Assembly: GCF_015352455.1 (NCBI RefSeq)
Contig: NZ_JADKPN010000015.1
Coordinates: 62,001 to 126,000, forward strand
Direction: 5' to 3'
From: Nocardioides islandensis
GTDB taxonomy: Bacteria; Actinomycetota; Actinomycetes; Propionibacteriales; Nocardioidaceae
DNA: 64,000 nucleotides
Part shown: piece by piece, positions 33,911 to 43,176 of the stretch
Position numbering within the stretch: the first letter of the stretch is position 1
Layout: the number at the start of each line of letters is the position of its first letter
Made by a program: the position numbers and the translations under genes
The notes under the pieces: model-generated
Seen by the model: only the letters and a program-made list of their open reading frames with translations
What the model was told of the DNA's origin: nothing
Databases searched by the model: none

Positions 33911-34046
33911 GAGTTGCGCCTGCGGTACGTGCGAGTTGCGTGTCCGGTACGTCGAGGGCGTGCCCGAGGCGCAGCTCGACGGTGCCCGAGGCGCAGCTCG
34001 ACGGTGCCGGAGGCGCAGCTCGACGGTGCCGGAGGCGCAACTCGCC
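33911..34046. repeat. Inverted pair of 22-bp tandem repeat arrays (family B, copy 2)
   Basis: Two left units (GAGTTGCGCCTGCGGTACGTGC at 33911 and a variant at 33933) face four right units whose GCARCTC cores start at 33971, 33993, 34015 and 34037, again exactly 22 bp apart. The organisation is the same as copy 1 at 3217-3420, with a slightly different 9-bp variable part. A run of nine G (34048-34056) follows, touching the stop codon of the LacI-family gene. Confidence 0.88.
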
Positions 34047-34056
34047 CGGGGGGGGG

Positions 34057-35064
34057 TCAGGCGGAGTCGCGGCGGACCAGGACCGGAGGGATGACGACGC
34101 GCATGGCGCCGGGGCGGCCCTGGTCGAGCTGCTCGAGGAGCAGGCGGGTGGCGCGCTCGGCCATCTCGTCGATGCTCTGGCGGACGGTGGTCAGCGGCGG
34201 GGAGGTCCGCTCGGCGACGCCCAGGTCGTCGTACCCCACCACCGCGACGTCGCCGGGCACCTGCCGGCCGAGCTCCGCGAGCACCTTCAGGGCCCCGGCG
34301 GCCATCAGGTCCGAGGCGACGGCGATGCCGTCGAGGTCGGGGTGCCGGTCGAGCAGCTCGCGGGCGGCCTCCTCGCCGCTGGCCTCGGTGAAGTCCCCGA
34401 TCGCGACCGCGTCGTCGGGGAGCCCGGCCGCCGCCATCGCCTCCCGCCAGCCGAGGAGGCGGTCGACGGCCGCGGTCATGTCCGGCGGCCCGGCGATGGT
34501 GCCGATCCGGGTGGCGCCGCGCTCCACCAGCAGCCGGGTCGCCTCCCGGCCGCCGGCGACGTTGTCGACGTCGACGTACGTCACCCGCTCCGCGCCGTTC
34601 CAGGGCCGGCCGACGAACACGCACGGCAGGCCGATGGCCGCGAGGTGGTCGGCGAGCCCGTCGTTCTTGTGGTGCGAGACCACGACCGCGCCGTCGACGT
34701 GCCCGCGGGAGAGGTACCTGATGGTCCGCTGCCCCTGCGCCCCCGGGGTCGCGAGCAGCAGCACCAGCTGGAGGTCGCGGGTCGCCAGCACCCGGTTGAC
34801 GCCGCGCAGCGTGCCCGCGAAGAACGGGTCGCTGAACACGCGCTCGTCGGGCTCCGGGACGATCACCGCGACCGAGTCCGTACGCCGCGTGACCAGCGAC
34901 CGCGCGGCAGGGTTCGGCACGTACCCCAGCGAGCGCACGGCCTCGTCGACCGCGCGCTGCGCGGTCGCGCTGACCCGCGAGCCGCCGTTGATCGCGCGGG
35001 ACGCCGTCGCCCGCGAGACGCCCGCGATCCGGGCGACCTCGTCGAGCGTCGGCTGGCTGTTCAT
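34057..35064 (-). CDS. cebR: LacI-family repressor, CebR-like
   Basis: 335-residue repressor. The LacI helix-turn-helix is at residues 6-28 (LDEVARIAGVSRATASRAIN) with the hinge GYVPNPAARSL, followed by a periplasmic-binding-like sugar domain (VAVIVPEPDERVFSDPFF, DGAVVVSHH, VGYDDLGVAERTSPPLTTV). It lies five bases after the beta-glucosidase stop as the last gene of the cellobiose operon. It probably binds the two TGAGAGCGCTTCCA boxes before cebE and is released by cellobiose. An assignment to another beta-glucoside is possible. Confidence 0.85.
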   Translation of the reverse strand: MNSQPTLDEVARIAGVSRATASRAINGGSRVSATAQRAVDEAVRSLGYVPNPAARSLVTRRTDSVAVIVPEPDERVFSDPFFAGTLRGVNRVLATRDLQLVLLLATPGAQGQRTIRYLSRGHVDGAVVVSHHKNDGLADHLAAIGLPCVFVGRPWNGAERVTYVDVDNVAGGREATRLLVERGATRIGTIAGPPDMTAAVDRLLGWREAMAAAGLPDDAVAIGDFTEASGEEAARELLDRHPDLDGIAVASDLMAAGALKVLAELGRQVPGDVAVVGYDDLGVAERTSPPLTTVRQSIDEMAERATRLLLEQLDQGRPGAMRVVIPPVLVRRDSA

Positions 35065-35069
35065 CGGCG

Positions 35070-36485
35070 TCACGGTAGCGAGCCGGTGCGGGCCACGTCG
35101 GCGTACCAGCGCGCACTGGACTTCGGCGTCCGCGCCTGCGTCGCGTAGTCGACGTGCACGATCCCGAAGCGCTTGTCGTACCCGTAGGCCCACTCGAAGT
35201 TGTCGAGGAACGACCACACGAACACACCGCCCACGTCGGCACCCTGCTCCATCGCCTCGCGCACCGAACGCAGGTAGGCGTCGAGGAACGCCAGTCGGTC
35301 CTGGTCGTCCACGACGCCGTCGACGACGTGGTCCTCGTACGCCGCCCCGAACTCGGTCACGTACATCGTCGGCGCGCCCAGCTCCTGGAGCCGCACCAGC
35401 AGCCGCCGCAGGCCGTCCGGCTGGACCTCCCAGCCCATCGCAGTGCGCGGCAGGTCCCTGGGCGCGACCGACACGTGCTCGGCTCCCGGGAACGGGGACG
35501 AGCCCGGCCGCCCGGGCGACGCGGCGAGCCCGGTGGCGGCGGGCAGGGTGACCCCCGAGATCGCGTCACCGTGGTAGTAGTTCACGCCCAGCACGTCGAT
35601 CGGCGCGCCGATCAACGCGAGGTCGCCGTCGCGGACCACGTGCTGCCAGCCCAGGTGCTCGGTGTCGCGCAGCACGTCGGCGGGGTACTCCCCGCGCAGC
35701 ACCGCGTCGAGGAAGAACCGGTTGTGCAGCCCGTCGATCCGCCGGGCGGCCTCGACGTGGACCGGCTCGTCGGCGATCGGGTCGGCCACGGTGAAGTTCA
35801 GGCTGATGCCCCAGCTCACCTCGTCACGCCCCCCGAGCGCGTCCAGCACCAGCCCGTGACCCAGCAGCAGGTGGTGCGCGGCGACGAGCCCCGCCGCGCC
35901 CTCCTCCCGGCCGGGCGCGTGCACGCCGGCGGTGTACCCGAGGAACGCCGAGCACCACGGCTCGTTGAGCGTCGTCCAGACCGGGACGCGGTCGCCGAGC
36001 GCGTCGTACACGGACGCCGCCATGTCGGCGAACCGGTACGCCGTGTCGCGGTTGGTCCAGCCGCCGGCGTCCTCGAGCGCCTGCGGGAGGTCCCAGTGGT
36101 AGAGCGTCAGCCACGGGTCGATGCCGTGGCCGAGCAGCTCGTCGACCAGCCGGTCGTAGAAGGCCAGCCCCTGGGGGTTGACCTCTCCGCCGCCCGGCTG
36201 GATGCGGGGCCAGGCGACGGAGAAGCGGTAGGACGTCAGGCCGAGCTCGGCCATCAGCGCGACGTCGTCGGGCATGCGGTGGTAGTGGTCGCACGCGATG
36301 TCGCCGTGGTCGCCGTTCGCGACCGCGCCCGGCGTGTGGGCGAACGTGTCCCAGATCGACGGGGTGCGGCCGTCCTCGTGCGCCGCGCCCTCGATCTGGT
36401 ACGCCGCGGTGGCGGCGCCCCAGAGGAAGCCCGGAGGGAACGTGACCGCTCCCGTCGTGACGGGCTGCTGCTCGACGGAAGTCAT
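35070..36485 (-). CDS. bglC: GH1 beta-glucosidase
   Basis: 471-residue cytoplasmic glycoside hydrolase of family 1, expected to split imported cellobiose into glucose. The N-terminal FPPGFLWGAATAAYQIEGA signature is present, as are the acid/base Glu175 in TTLNEPW and the nucleophile in MYVTEFGAAYED (TEFG in place of the common TENG). FVWSFLDNFEWAYGYDKRFG near the end is typical. There is no signal peptide. The ATG overlaps the stop of the second permease gene (ATGA), so hydrolysis is tied to uptake. Confidence 0.93.
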   Translation of the reverse strand: MTSVEQQPVTTGAVTFPPGFLWGAATAAYQIEGAAHEDGRTPSIWDTFAHTPGAVANGDHGDIACDHYHRMPDDVALMAELGLTSYRFSVAWPRIQPGGGEVNPQGLAFYDRLVDELLGHGIDPWLTLYHWDLPQALEDAGGWTNRDTAYRFADMAASVYDALGDRVPVWTTLNEPWCSAFLGYTAGVHAPGREEGAAGLVAAHHLLLGHGLVLDALGGRDEVSWGISLNFTVADPIADEPVHVEAARRIDGLHNRFFLDAVLRGEYPADVLRDTEHLGWQHVVRDGDLALIGAPIDVLGVNYYHGDAISGVTLPAATGLAASPGRPGSSPFPGAEHVSVAPRDLPRTAMGWEVQPDGLRRLLVRLQELGAPTMYVTEFGAAYEDHVVDGVVDDQDRLAFLDAYLRSVREAMEQGADVGGVFVWSFLDNFEWAYGYDKRFGIVHVDYATQARTPKSSARWYADVARTGSLP

Positions 36486-37300
36486 CCCTTGACGGCTCCT
36501 TGCATGATGCCGGCGACGAACTGCCGGCCGGTGACGACGAACAGGACGAGCAGCGGGATGGTCGCCAGCGTCGTGCCGGCGAGCACGAGGGCGTAGTCCT
36601 TGAAGTAGCCGCTCTGGAGCTGGTTGAGCGCGACCTGGACGGTGGGGTTCTCGGCCGGCAGCACGATCAGCGGCCAGAAGAAGTCGGTCCACACCATCAT
36701 GAACGTGAACAGCCACAGCACCGCCATGGCCGGCCGGGCCGCCGGCACGGCGACGGTCCAGAACGTCCGGAACATGCTGCACCCGTCGACCCGCGCGGCC
36801 TCGATGAGCTCGTCGGGCACGGCGTCCACGAGGTACTGCCGCATGAAGAACACCCCGAAGGCCGTGACGATCGTCGGGATGATCGCGGCCCACACGCTGC
36901 CGGTCCAGCCGAGCTTGGCCATCACGATGAAGAGGGGTACGACGCCGAGCTGGGTCGGCACCGCCATCGTCACGACGACGAACACGAGCAGCGGGGTGCT
37001 GCCGCGGAACCGCAGCTTCGCGAAGGCGTAGCCGGCGAGCGTCCCGAAGAAGACGACCGACGTGGCCGCCACGCTGGACACCATCAGGCTGTTGCCGAAG
37101 GCCTTCCAGAACGGCACCGAGTCGAACACCCGCTGGGCGTTCTCGAAGAAGTGACCGCCGGGCAGCAGTGGCGGGGTGTCGCGGGTGATCACCTCCTTGG
37201 TGTGCGAGCCGATCAGGAACGACCAGTAGAGGGGCGCGGCCGAGCCGAGGATGAACGCGGTCAGCAGGCCGTACACGAGGAAGCCAGGTCGCTTCGTCAT
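36482..37300 (-). CDS. cebG: Sugar ABC transporter permease (MalG/CebG type)
   Basis: 272-residue inner-membrane permease with six helices and the EAA loop EAARVDGCSMFRTFWTVAVP (positions about 165-184) that contacts the ATPase. It forms the membrane pore with the MalF-type protein encoded upstream, whose stop overlaps this start (ATGA). As in Streptomyces ceb loci, no ATPase gene is present; a shared MsiK-like ATPase encoded elsewhere is expected to power it. Confidence 0.9.
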   Translation of the reverse strand: MTKRPGFLVYGLLTAFILGSAAPLYWSFLIGSHTKEVITRDTPPLLPGGHFFENAQRVFDSVPFWKAFGNSLMVSSVAATSVVFFGTLAGYAFAKLRFRGSTPLLVFVVVTMAVPTQLGVVPLFIVMAKLGWTGSVWAAIIPTIVTAFGVFFMRQYLVDAVPDELIEAARVDGCSMFRTFWTVAVPAARPAMAVLWLFTFMMVWTDFFWPLIVLPAENPTVQVALNQLQSGYFKDYALVLAGTTLATIPLLVLFVVTGRQFVAGIMQGAVKG

Positions 37301-38322
37301 CGTCTCCTCCCTCGGTGCCGCAGGCCGGCGATCGTCCCGAATCGGCGGGAGGCGTAGTAGTTGACGAACGCGATGACGATGATCAGCAGGAAGAGCAGCC
37401 AGGCCGTCGCGGCCGCGCGGCCGAGGTCGCGCAGGTGCCAGCCGAAGTCGTAGACGAGCATCGTCATGGTGCTGAACTGCCGGTCACTGCCGCCGTTCTG
37501 GGCGAGCGTGGTGTCGAACAGGCGCGGCTCGGCGAAGATCTGCAGCCCGCCGATGGTCGAGGTGATGACCACGAACAGCACGGTGGGCCGGATGCTCGGG
37601 ATCGTCACCGACGTGAACTGGCGGACCTTGCTCGCCCCGTCGATCGCCGCGGCGTCGTACAGGTCCCGCGGCACCGCCTGCATCGCGGCCAGCAGGATCA
37701 GCGCGTTGTAGCCGGTCCAGCGCCAGTTGACCATCGTCGCGATGGCGAGGTGGCTGGCCAGCCGGTCGGTGTGCCACGGGACGCCGGAGAGCCCGATCCA
37801 CTCGAGCGCCTGGTTGATCAGGCCGTAGCGGTCCCCGAACAGGCTGCCGAAGATGATGGCCACCGCGGCCGGCGCGACCACGAACGGCAGCAGCACGCCC
37901 ATCCGCCAGAACGTCGCCCCGCGCAGCGCGGTGTCCAGCAGGCCGGCCAGCCCGAGCGCCATCACGATCTGCGGGCCCGAGCTGAGCACGAAGATGCTGA
38001 CGGTGTTGACGGCCGACTTCAGGAAGTACGGGTTGTCGATGACGTCGCGGTAGTTCTGCAGGCCGACGAAGTCGCCCTTCCCGCCGATCAGGCTCCAGTC
38101 GTAGACCGACACGACCGCCGTGTAGACGAGCGGGAACATCCCGACCACGAGGAAGAGCAGGAAGAACGGCGAGATGTAGGCGTACGGCGAGAACCGCACG
38201 TCCCAGCGGCTGAGCCGCTCCCGCCAGGCCGACCGGGGGCGCGCCCCCGACCGGCGACCGGCGGGCTGTTCGGGTGGAGGGGCGGCCGGGGACGCCGCGT
38301 CGGCGACGTCCCCGGTCCTCAC
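37297..38322 (-). CDS. cebF: Sugar ABC transporter permease (MalF/CebF type)
   Basis: Permease partner with a Pro/Arg-rich cytoplasmic N-terminus and six helices, starting near YAYISPFFLLFLVVGMFPLV. The EAA-type loop is DAAAIDGASKVRQFTSVTIP. The start is uncertain. The GTG at 38322 (341 residues) leaves a 32-nt gap to cebE. A TTG at 38340 has an AGGGG Shine-Dalgarno-like sequence, and a GTG at 38391 would overlap cebE by 37 nt. The annotated choice is the most conservative. Confidence 0.85.
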   Translation of the reverse strand: MRTGDVADAASPAAPPPEQPAGRRSGARPRSAWRERLSRWDVRFSPYAYISPFFLLFLVVGMFPLVYTAVVSVYDWSLIGGKGDFVGLQNYRDVIDNPYFLKSAVNTVSIFVLSSGPQIVMALGLAGLLDTALRGATFWRMGVLLPFVVAPAAVAIIFGSLFGDRYGLINQALEWIGLSGVPWHTDRLASHLAIATMVNWRWTGYNALILLAAMQAVPRDLYDAAAIDGASKVRQFTSVTIPSIRPTVLFVVITSTIGGLQIFAEPRLFDTTLAQNGGSDRQFSTMTMLVYDFGWHLRDLGRAAATAWLLFLLIIVIAFVNYYASRRFGTIAGLRHRGRRR

Positions 38323-38354
38323 CTCGACATCGTGGGGCAAGGGATCCCCTGGTG

Positions 38355-39641
38355 TCAGAGCGCGGCGACGTCGGAGAGGAACGTCTGCCACGACTCGTCA
38401 GGGGTGTTGCTGCCGTCGTCCACCCGGATCAGGGCCTGCTGGAAGGCCTGGAGGATGTCGGAGTACTTCGGGCCCTTGTACGGCTGCACCGTGATGGCGG
38501 CTGCGCGGTCGCCCAGGATCTGGCCGACGGGGGCGTTGTTGAAGAACTCGTTGGTCATGTCCGTCACCGCGGGGTCGTCCAGCGCGTCGACCTGGCTCGG
38601 GAACGCACCGATCGCCTGGAAGGCCTTCACCTGCTGCTCGGGCGCCGTGATCCAGTTGGCGAACTCCTTGGCCTCGTCGGGGTGCTTCGACTGCTTCGGC
38701 ACCACCAGGAACGAGCCGCCCCAGTTGCCGCCGCCGCCCGGGAAGACGTTGGCGAAGTCCCAGCCCTTCACGCCGTCGGCGTTGCCGGCGACCACGCCGA
38801 GCATCCAGCCGGGGCAGGCCATCGTGGCGAAGCCGTCCTTCTGGAACGACGCCGTCCAGTCGTCGCTCCACTGGGTGAGCTTGGTCGACAGGCCCTTCGC
38901 GTGGTTGTCGGTCAGCGTCGCGTAGAGCGCCTCGAGCTCGGGGTTCTCCACGTCGACGGTGTTGTCGTCCTGCTCGAACGGGTTCTGGATCTGGTTGAGC
39001 ATCGCCTGGGCGGTGCCACCTGTGGAGTCGTACCAGGCCGTCCCCGGCACCTTCTTGATGAACTCCTCGCCGGTGGCGAAGTAGTCGTCCCAGGTGCCCA
39101 TCAGGCCGGCGACCGCGTCGCGGTCGGTGGGCAGCCCGGCCTTCTTGAACAGGTCGGAGCGGTAGCAGATGCCCTCGGGACCCGCGTCGGTGCCGTAGCC
39201 GATCATCTGGCCGTCGGCGTTGGTCGCGGCGGCGGCCTTGAAGTCCAGCCAGCGTCCGTCGAGCGAGGGGTCGGTGAGGTCCACGAAGGCGTCGGACTCG
39301 GCGAGCATCGCCGGCATCGAGTCGCCCTCGATCGCCTCGATGTCGGAGAGCCCCGAGCCGGCGGCCAGCTTGGTGTAGAGGTTCTCCTTGGCGTCGTCCC
39401 AGGTGCCGACCTTCTTCTGGGTCACCTGGATCTCGGGGTGGGCGGCGTTCCACTCGTCGATGAGGTCCTCGTAGCCGAACTCGTTGAACGTCGCGATGGT
39501 GATCTTCACCGGGTCGTCGGCCGAGCCGCCGCCGCCCCCGTCGCCGTCGTCACCTCCGCACGCGACCAGACCGAGAGAGAGAACGACCGCCGACGCGGCG
39601 GCCAGGGCTGTGCGCCTGGGCCATGAGGTGCTGCGAACCAC
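38355..39641 (-). CDS. cebE: Extracellular solute-binding lipoprotein (CebE type)
   Basis: 428-residue sugar-binding lipoprotein that captures the substrate for the CebFG permease. The signal peptide ends in a lipobox LVAC with Cys28, followed by a Gly/Asp-rich linker. The body is a family 1 solute-binding protein (KITIATFNEFGYEDLIDEWN, PEGICYRSDLFKKAGLP, DGFATMACPGWMLG). The GTG start at 39639-39641 is chosen because AGGAGG lies 6 nt upstream; an ATG 22 codons earlier would run into the operator. The ligand is inferred as cellobiose or cello-oligosaccharide from the gene order. Confidence 0.88.
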   Translation of the reverse strand: MVRSTSWPRRTALAAASAVVLSLGLVACGGDDGDGGGGGSADDPVKITIATFNEFGYEDLIDEWNAAHPEIQVTQKKVGTWDDAKENLYTKLAAGSGLSDIEAIEGDSMPAMLAESDAFVDLTDPSLDGRWLDFKAAAATNADGQMIGYGTDAGPEGICYRSDLFKKAGLPTDRDAVAGLMGTWDDYFATGEEFIKKVPGTAWYDSTGGTAQAMLNQIQNPFEQDDNTVDVENPELEALYATLTDNHAKGLSTKLTQWSDDWTASFQKDGFATMACPGWMLGVVAGNADGVKGWDFANVFPGGGGNWGGSFLVVPKQSKHPDEAKEFANWITAPEQQVKAFQAIGAFPSQVDALDDPAVTDMTNEFFNNAPVGQILGDRAAAITVQPYKGPKYSDILQAFQQALIRVDDGSNTPDESWQTFLSDVAAL

Positions 39642-39660
39642 CGGGTGCCTCCTGGGAGTG

Positions 39661-39674
39661 TGAGAGCGCTTCCA
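39661..39674 (-). promoter_or_regulatory. CebR-like operator, proximal
   Basis: TGAGAGCGCTTCCA resembles the Streptomyces CebR box TGGGAGCGCTCCCA in 12 of 14 positions. It lies just downstream of the predicted transcription start of cebE, a blocking position. Confidence 0.75.
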
Positions 39675-39690
39675 CTCTCGGTTGCGCAGG

Positions 39691-39720
39691 ACTATGACCG
39701 CGCTCACACGTCCGTGTCAA
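39691..39720 (-). promoter_or_regulatory. cebE operon promoter
   Basis: On the minus strand TTGACA (39715-39720) is followed by an 18-nt spacer and CATAGT (39691-39696). This is one of the few near-consensus -35/-10 pairs in the window. It lies between two identical operators and in front of a gene with a strong AGGAGG site. Confidence 0.65.
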
Positions 39721-39749
39721 GGTACGCGTGAAAATTGGATCGTTCAATG

Positions 39750-39763
39750 TGGAAGCGCTCTCA
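39750..39763 (+). promoter_or_regulatory. CebR-like operator, distal
   Basis: TGGAAGCGCTCTCA is the exact reverse complement of the proximal box at 39661-39674, 89 bp away centre to centre. Two identical sites flanking one promoter could allow cooperative or looped repression of the cellobiose operon. Confidence 0.7.
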
Positions 39764-39812
39764 TGAACCGTCCACAGATTGCCTCCGAGTTCGGCCCGTC
39801 GGCGCCGCTGCC

Positions 39813-41699
<1,887 letters not shown>

Positions 41700-41974
41700 G
41701 CGGAAGAGCACCTCTTACAGGGAGAAGGGTGGCGCGGAGGCCAAACCCGCAGAGTCTACGAGGCGGTATGGTCCACCGCCGCATCGTCCTTTACCCCCCA
41801 GATGCCCCTGGTTACCCTCGAACTGCGCTCGCCAGGGGGTGGTGGGCCTATGTGTGTTCGACCAGTGCGTCGCACGTACGTCAGATCTGGGGGGATCTCG
41901 ATGGGGGGCACGGCCTGCCTGCGCACGCCCGCGCCCGCGTGTCCGCACCAGCGGACCGGGGCGGAGCGCCGTAC

Positions 41975-43075
41975 GTGACGCGCGCCTCCGGCCACCACCC
42001 GCTCGTGCCGCTCGAGCTCTTCGGTCGCCGCGTGCGCGTCGACGCCGGCGGCCACCCCGCCACCGCCCAGGTCGAGGCCCTCTGGTCCCGGTGCCGTCCC
42101 CCGCCCGCCGACGCCCCCTCCGATGTCCTGTCCAGCGACACCCACATGGGAGAGCCACCGACCGTGATCACCCTGCCGAGGTCCGACCGGCCGCTGGGCC
42201 CGGAGACGACCGTCGACCTCCGCGACCGGCTCCGCACGATCGCGGTGGACGCCGCCGCTGACAGCCTGCTGCTGCTCCGCGCCGCCGCCGTCGCGACGCC
42301 CGGTGGCGCCGCCCTCGGCCTGGTCGCCGACGACGCCGAGCAGCGCGCGTCGGTCGCTGCCGAGCTGAGCCGCCGCGGGTTCGGGTACGTCACCGACGAG
42401 CTGCTCGCCCTGGACGAGTCCTTCGACGTGGTCGCCTTCCCCGAGCCGATCGCGTTCGAGCAGCCGGACGAGGACGTGGCGGTCCTCGCCGGGCCCGACG
42501 CCCTCGGGCTGCGGCCCTGTCCGGCCGCGCTCCACCTCGCGGCGATGGTCGTCATGGACCACGTCCCGGCCCGCCGCGAGGCCCCGGAGCTGGTACGGGT
42601 GGACCGTTCCGGCGACGTGCTCCTCCTCGAGCCGGCCGTCGTCACCGCGCCCGCGTCGTGGGCGGAGACCGCACTTCCCGACCTCGTGGACGAGGTGGAC
42701 GGGCTGTGGCGGCTGACGTACGGCGACGTCCACGCCGTCGCCCCGGTGCTGGCCGAGCTGCTCGTCGAGCGCACCCGGCCGGCGTCGGGACCCATCGAGC
42801 TGTACGTCGCGGTCGGCCTCGGCGAGAACGAGCCGTCGCGGCGGCCGGGCATCAGCGGCCACGACCTCGCCCTCGACGGGCTGCGGCGCACGGTGTGGGA
42901 GTCCGCCGCCGGCGGCGCCACGCTGGAGGGCCTGCACACCGCAGCGAACCTGGAGCTGGGCGGGCCGCACCATATCTCGGTCCAGCTGGTCGCCGCGGCC
43001 GTGCGTGATCTGATGGGCCTCGGACTGCTGGTCCCGGAGACGGCGAGACCGCACGCGGACCTCGCCCGCCGATGA
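41975..43075 (+). CDS. HprK-like protein with degenerate P-loop and PqqD-like end
   Basis: 366-residue paralogue of the protein encoded at 21669-22793. The two align from their GTG starts (PL...G..V...LWSR in both), through the kinase core (ALGLVADDAEQRASVAAEL against LALVAGSGTGKTTATRVLAE; YVTDELLALD against YLSDETVSLE) to a C-terminal PqqD-like stretch (RRTVWESAAGG, then AAVRDLMGLGLLVPE). The Walker A glycines and GKT are missing, so ATP-dependent kinase activity is doubtful. It stands alone, 101 bp before an M4 protease gene. It may be a regulatory or binding version. Confidence 0.62.
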   Translation: MTRASGHHPLVPLELFGRRVRVDAGGHPATAQVEALWSRCRPPPADAPSDVLSSDTHMGEPPTVITLPRSDRPLGPETTVDLRDRLRTIAVDAAADSLLLLRAAAVATPGGAALGLVADDAEQRASVAAELSRRGFGYVTDELLALDESFDVVAFPEPIAFEQPDEDVAVLAGPDALGLRPCPAALHLAAMVVMDHVPARREAPELVRVDRSGDVLLLEPAVVTAPASWAETALPDLVDEVDGLWRLTYGDVHAVAPVLAELLVERTRPASGPIELYVAVGLGENEPSRRPGISGHDLALDGLRRTVWESAAGGATLEGLHTAANLELGGPHHISVQLVAAAVRDLMGLGLLVPETARPHADLARR

Positions 43076-43176
43076 CCGGACGCTGAAGCTTCTCGGGACG
43101 GCGGTCCCGGCCGACATGGGGTCGGTCGGGACCTGCCGGCCTTTTGGATGTCGGCCCCGCAGGGTAGGCAGGACAC

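Noticed and set aside
33768..34040. Small gene reading through the purine repeat and 22-bp array
   Set aside because: The product is a string of repeat-derived SPPLTSP and LRHRRAAP-type residues with no start signal.
41712..41974. N-terminal extension of the second HprK-like protein from 41729
   Set aside because: The extra 82 residues are not matched in the paralogue, while the two proteins align from the GTG at 41975.
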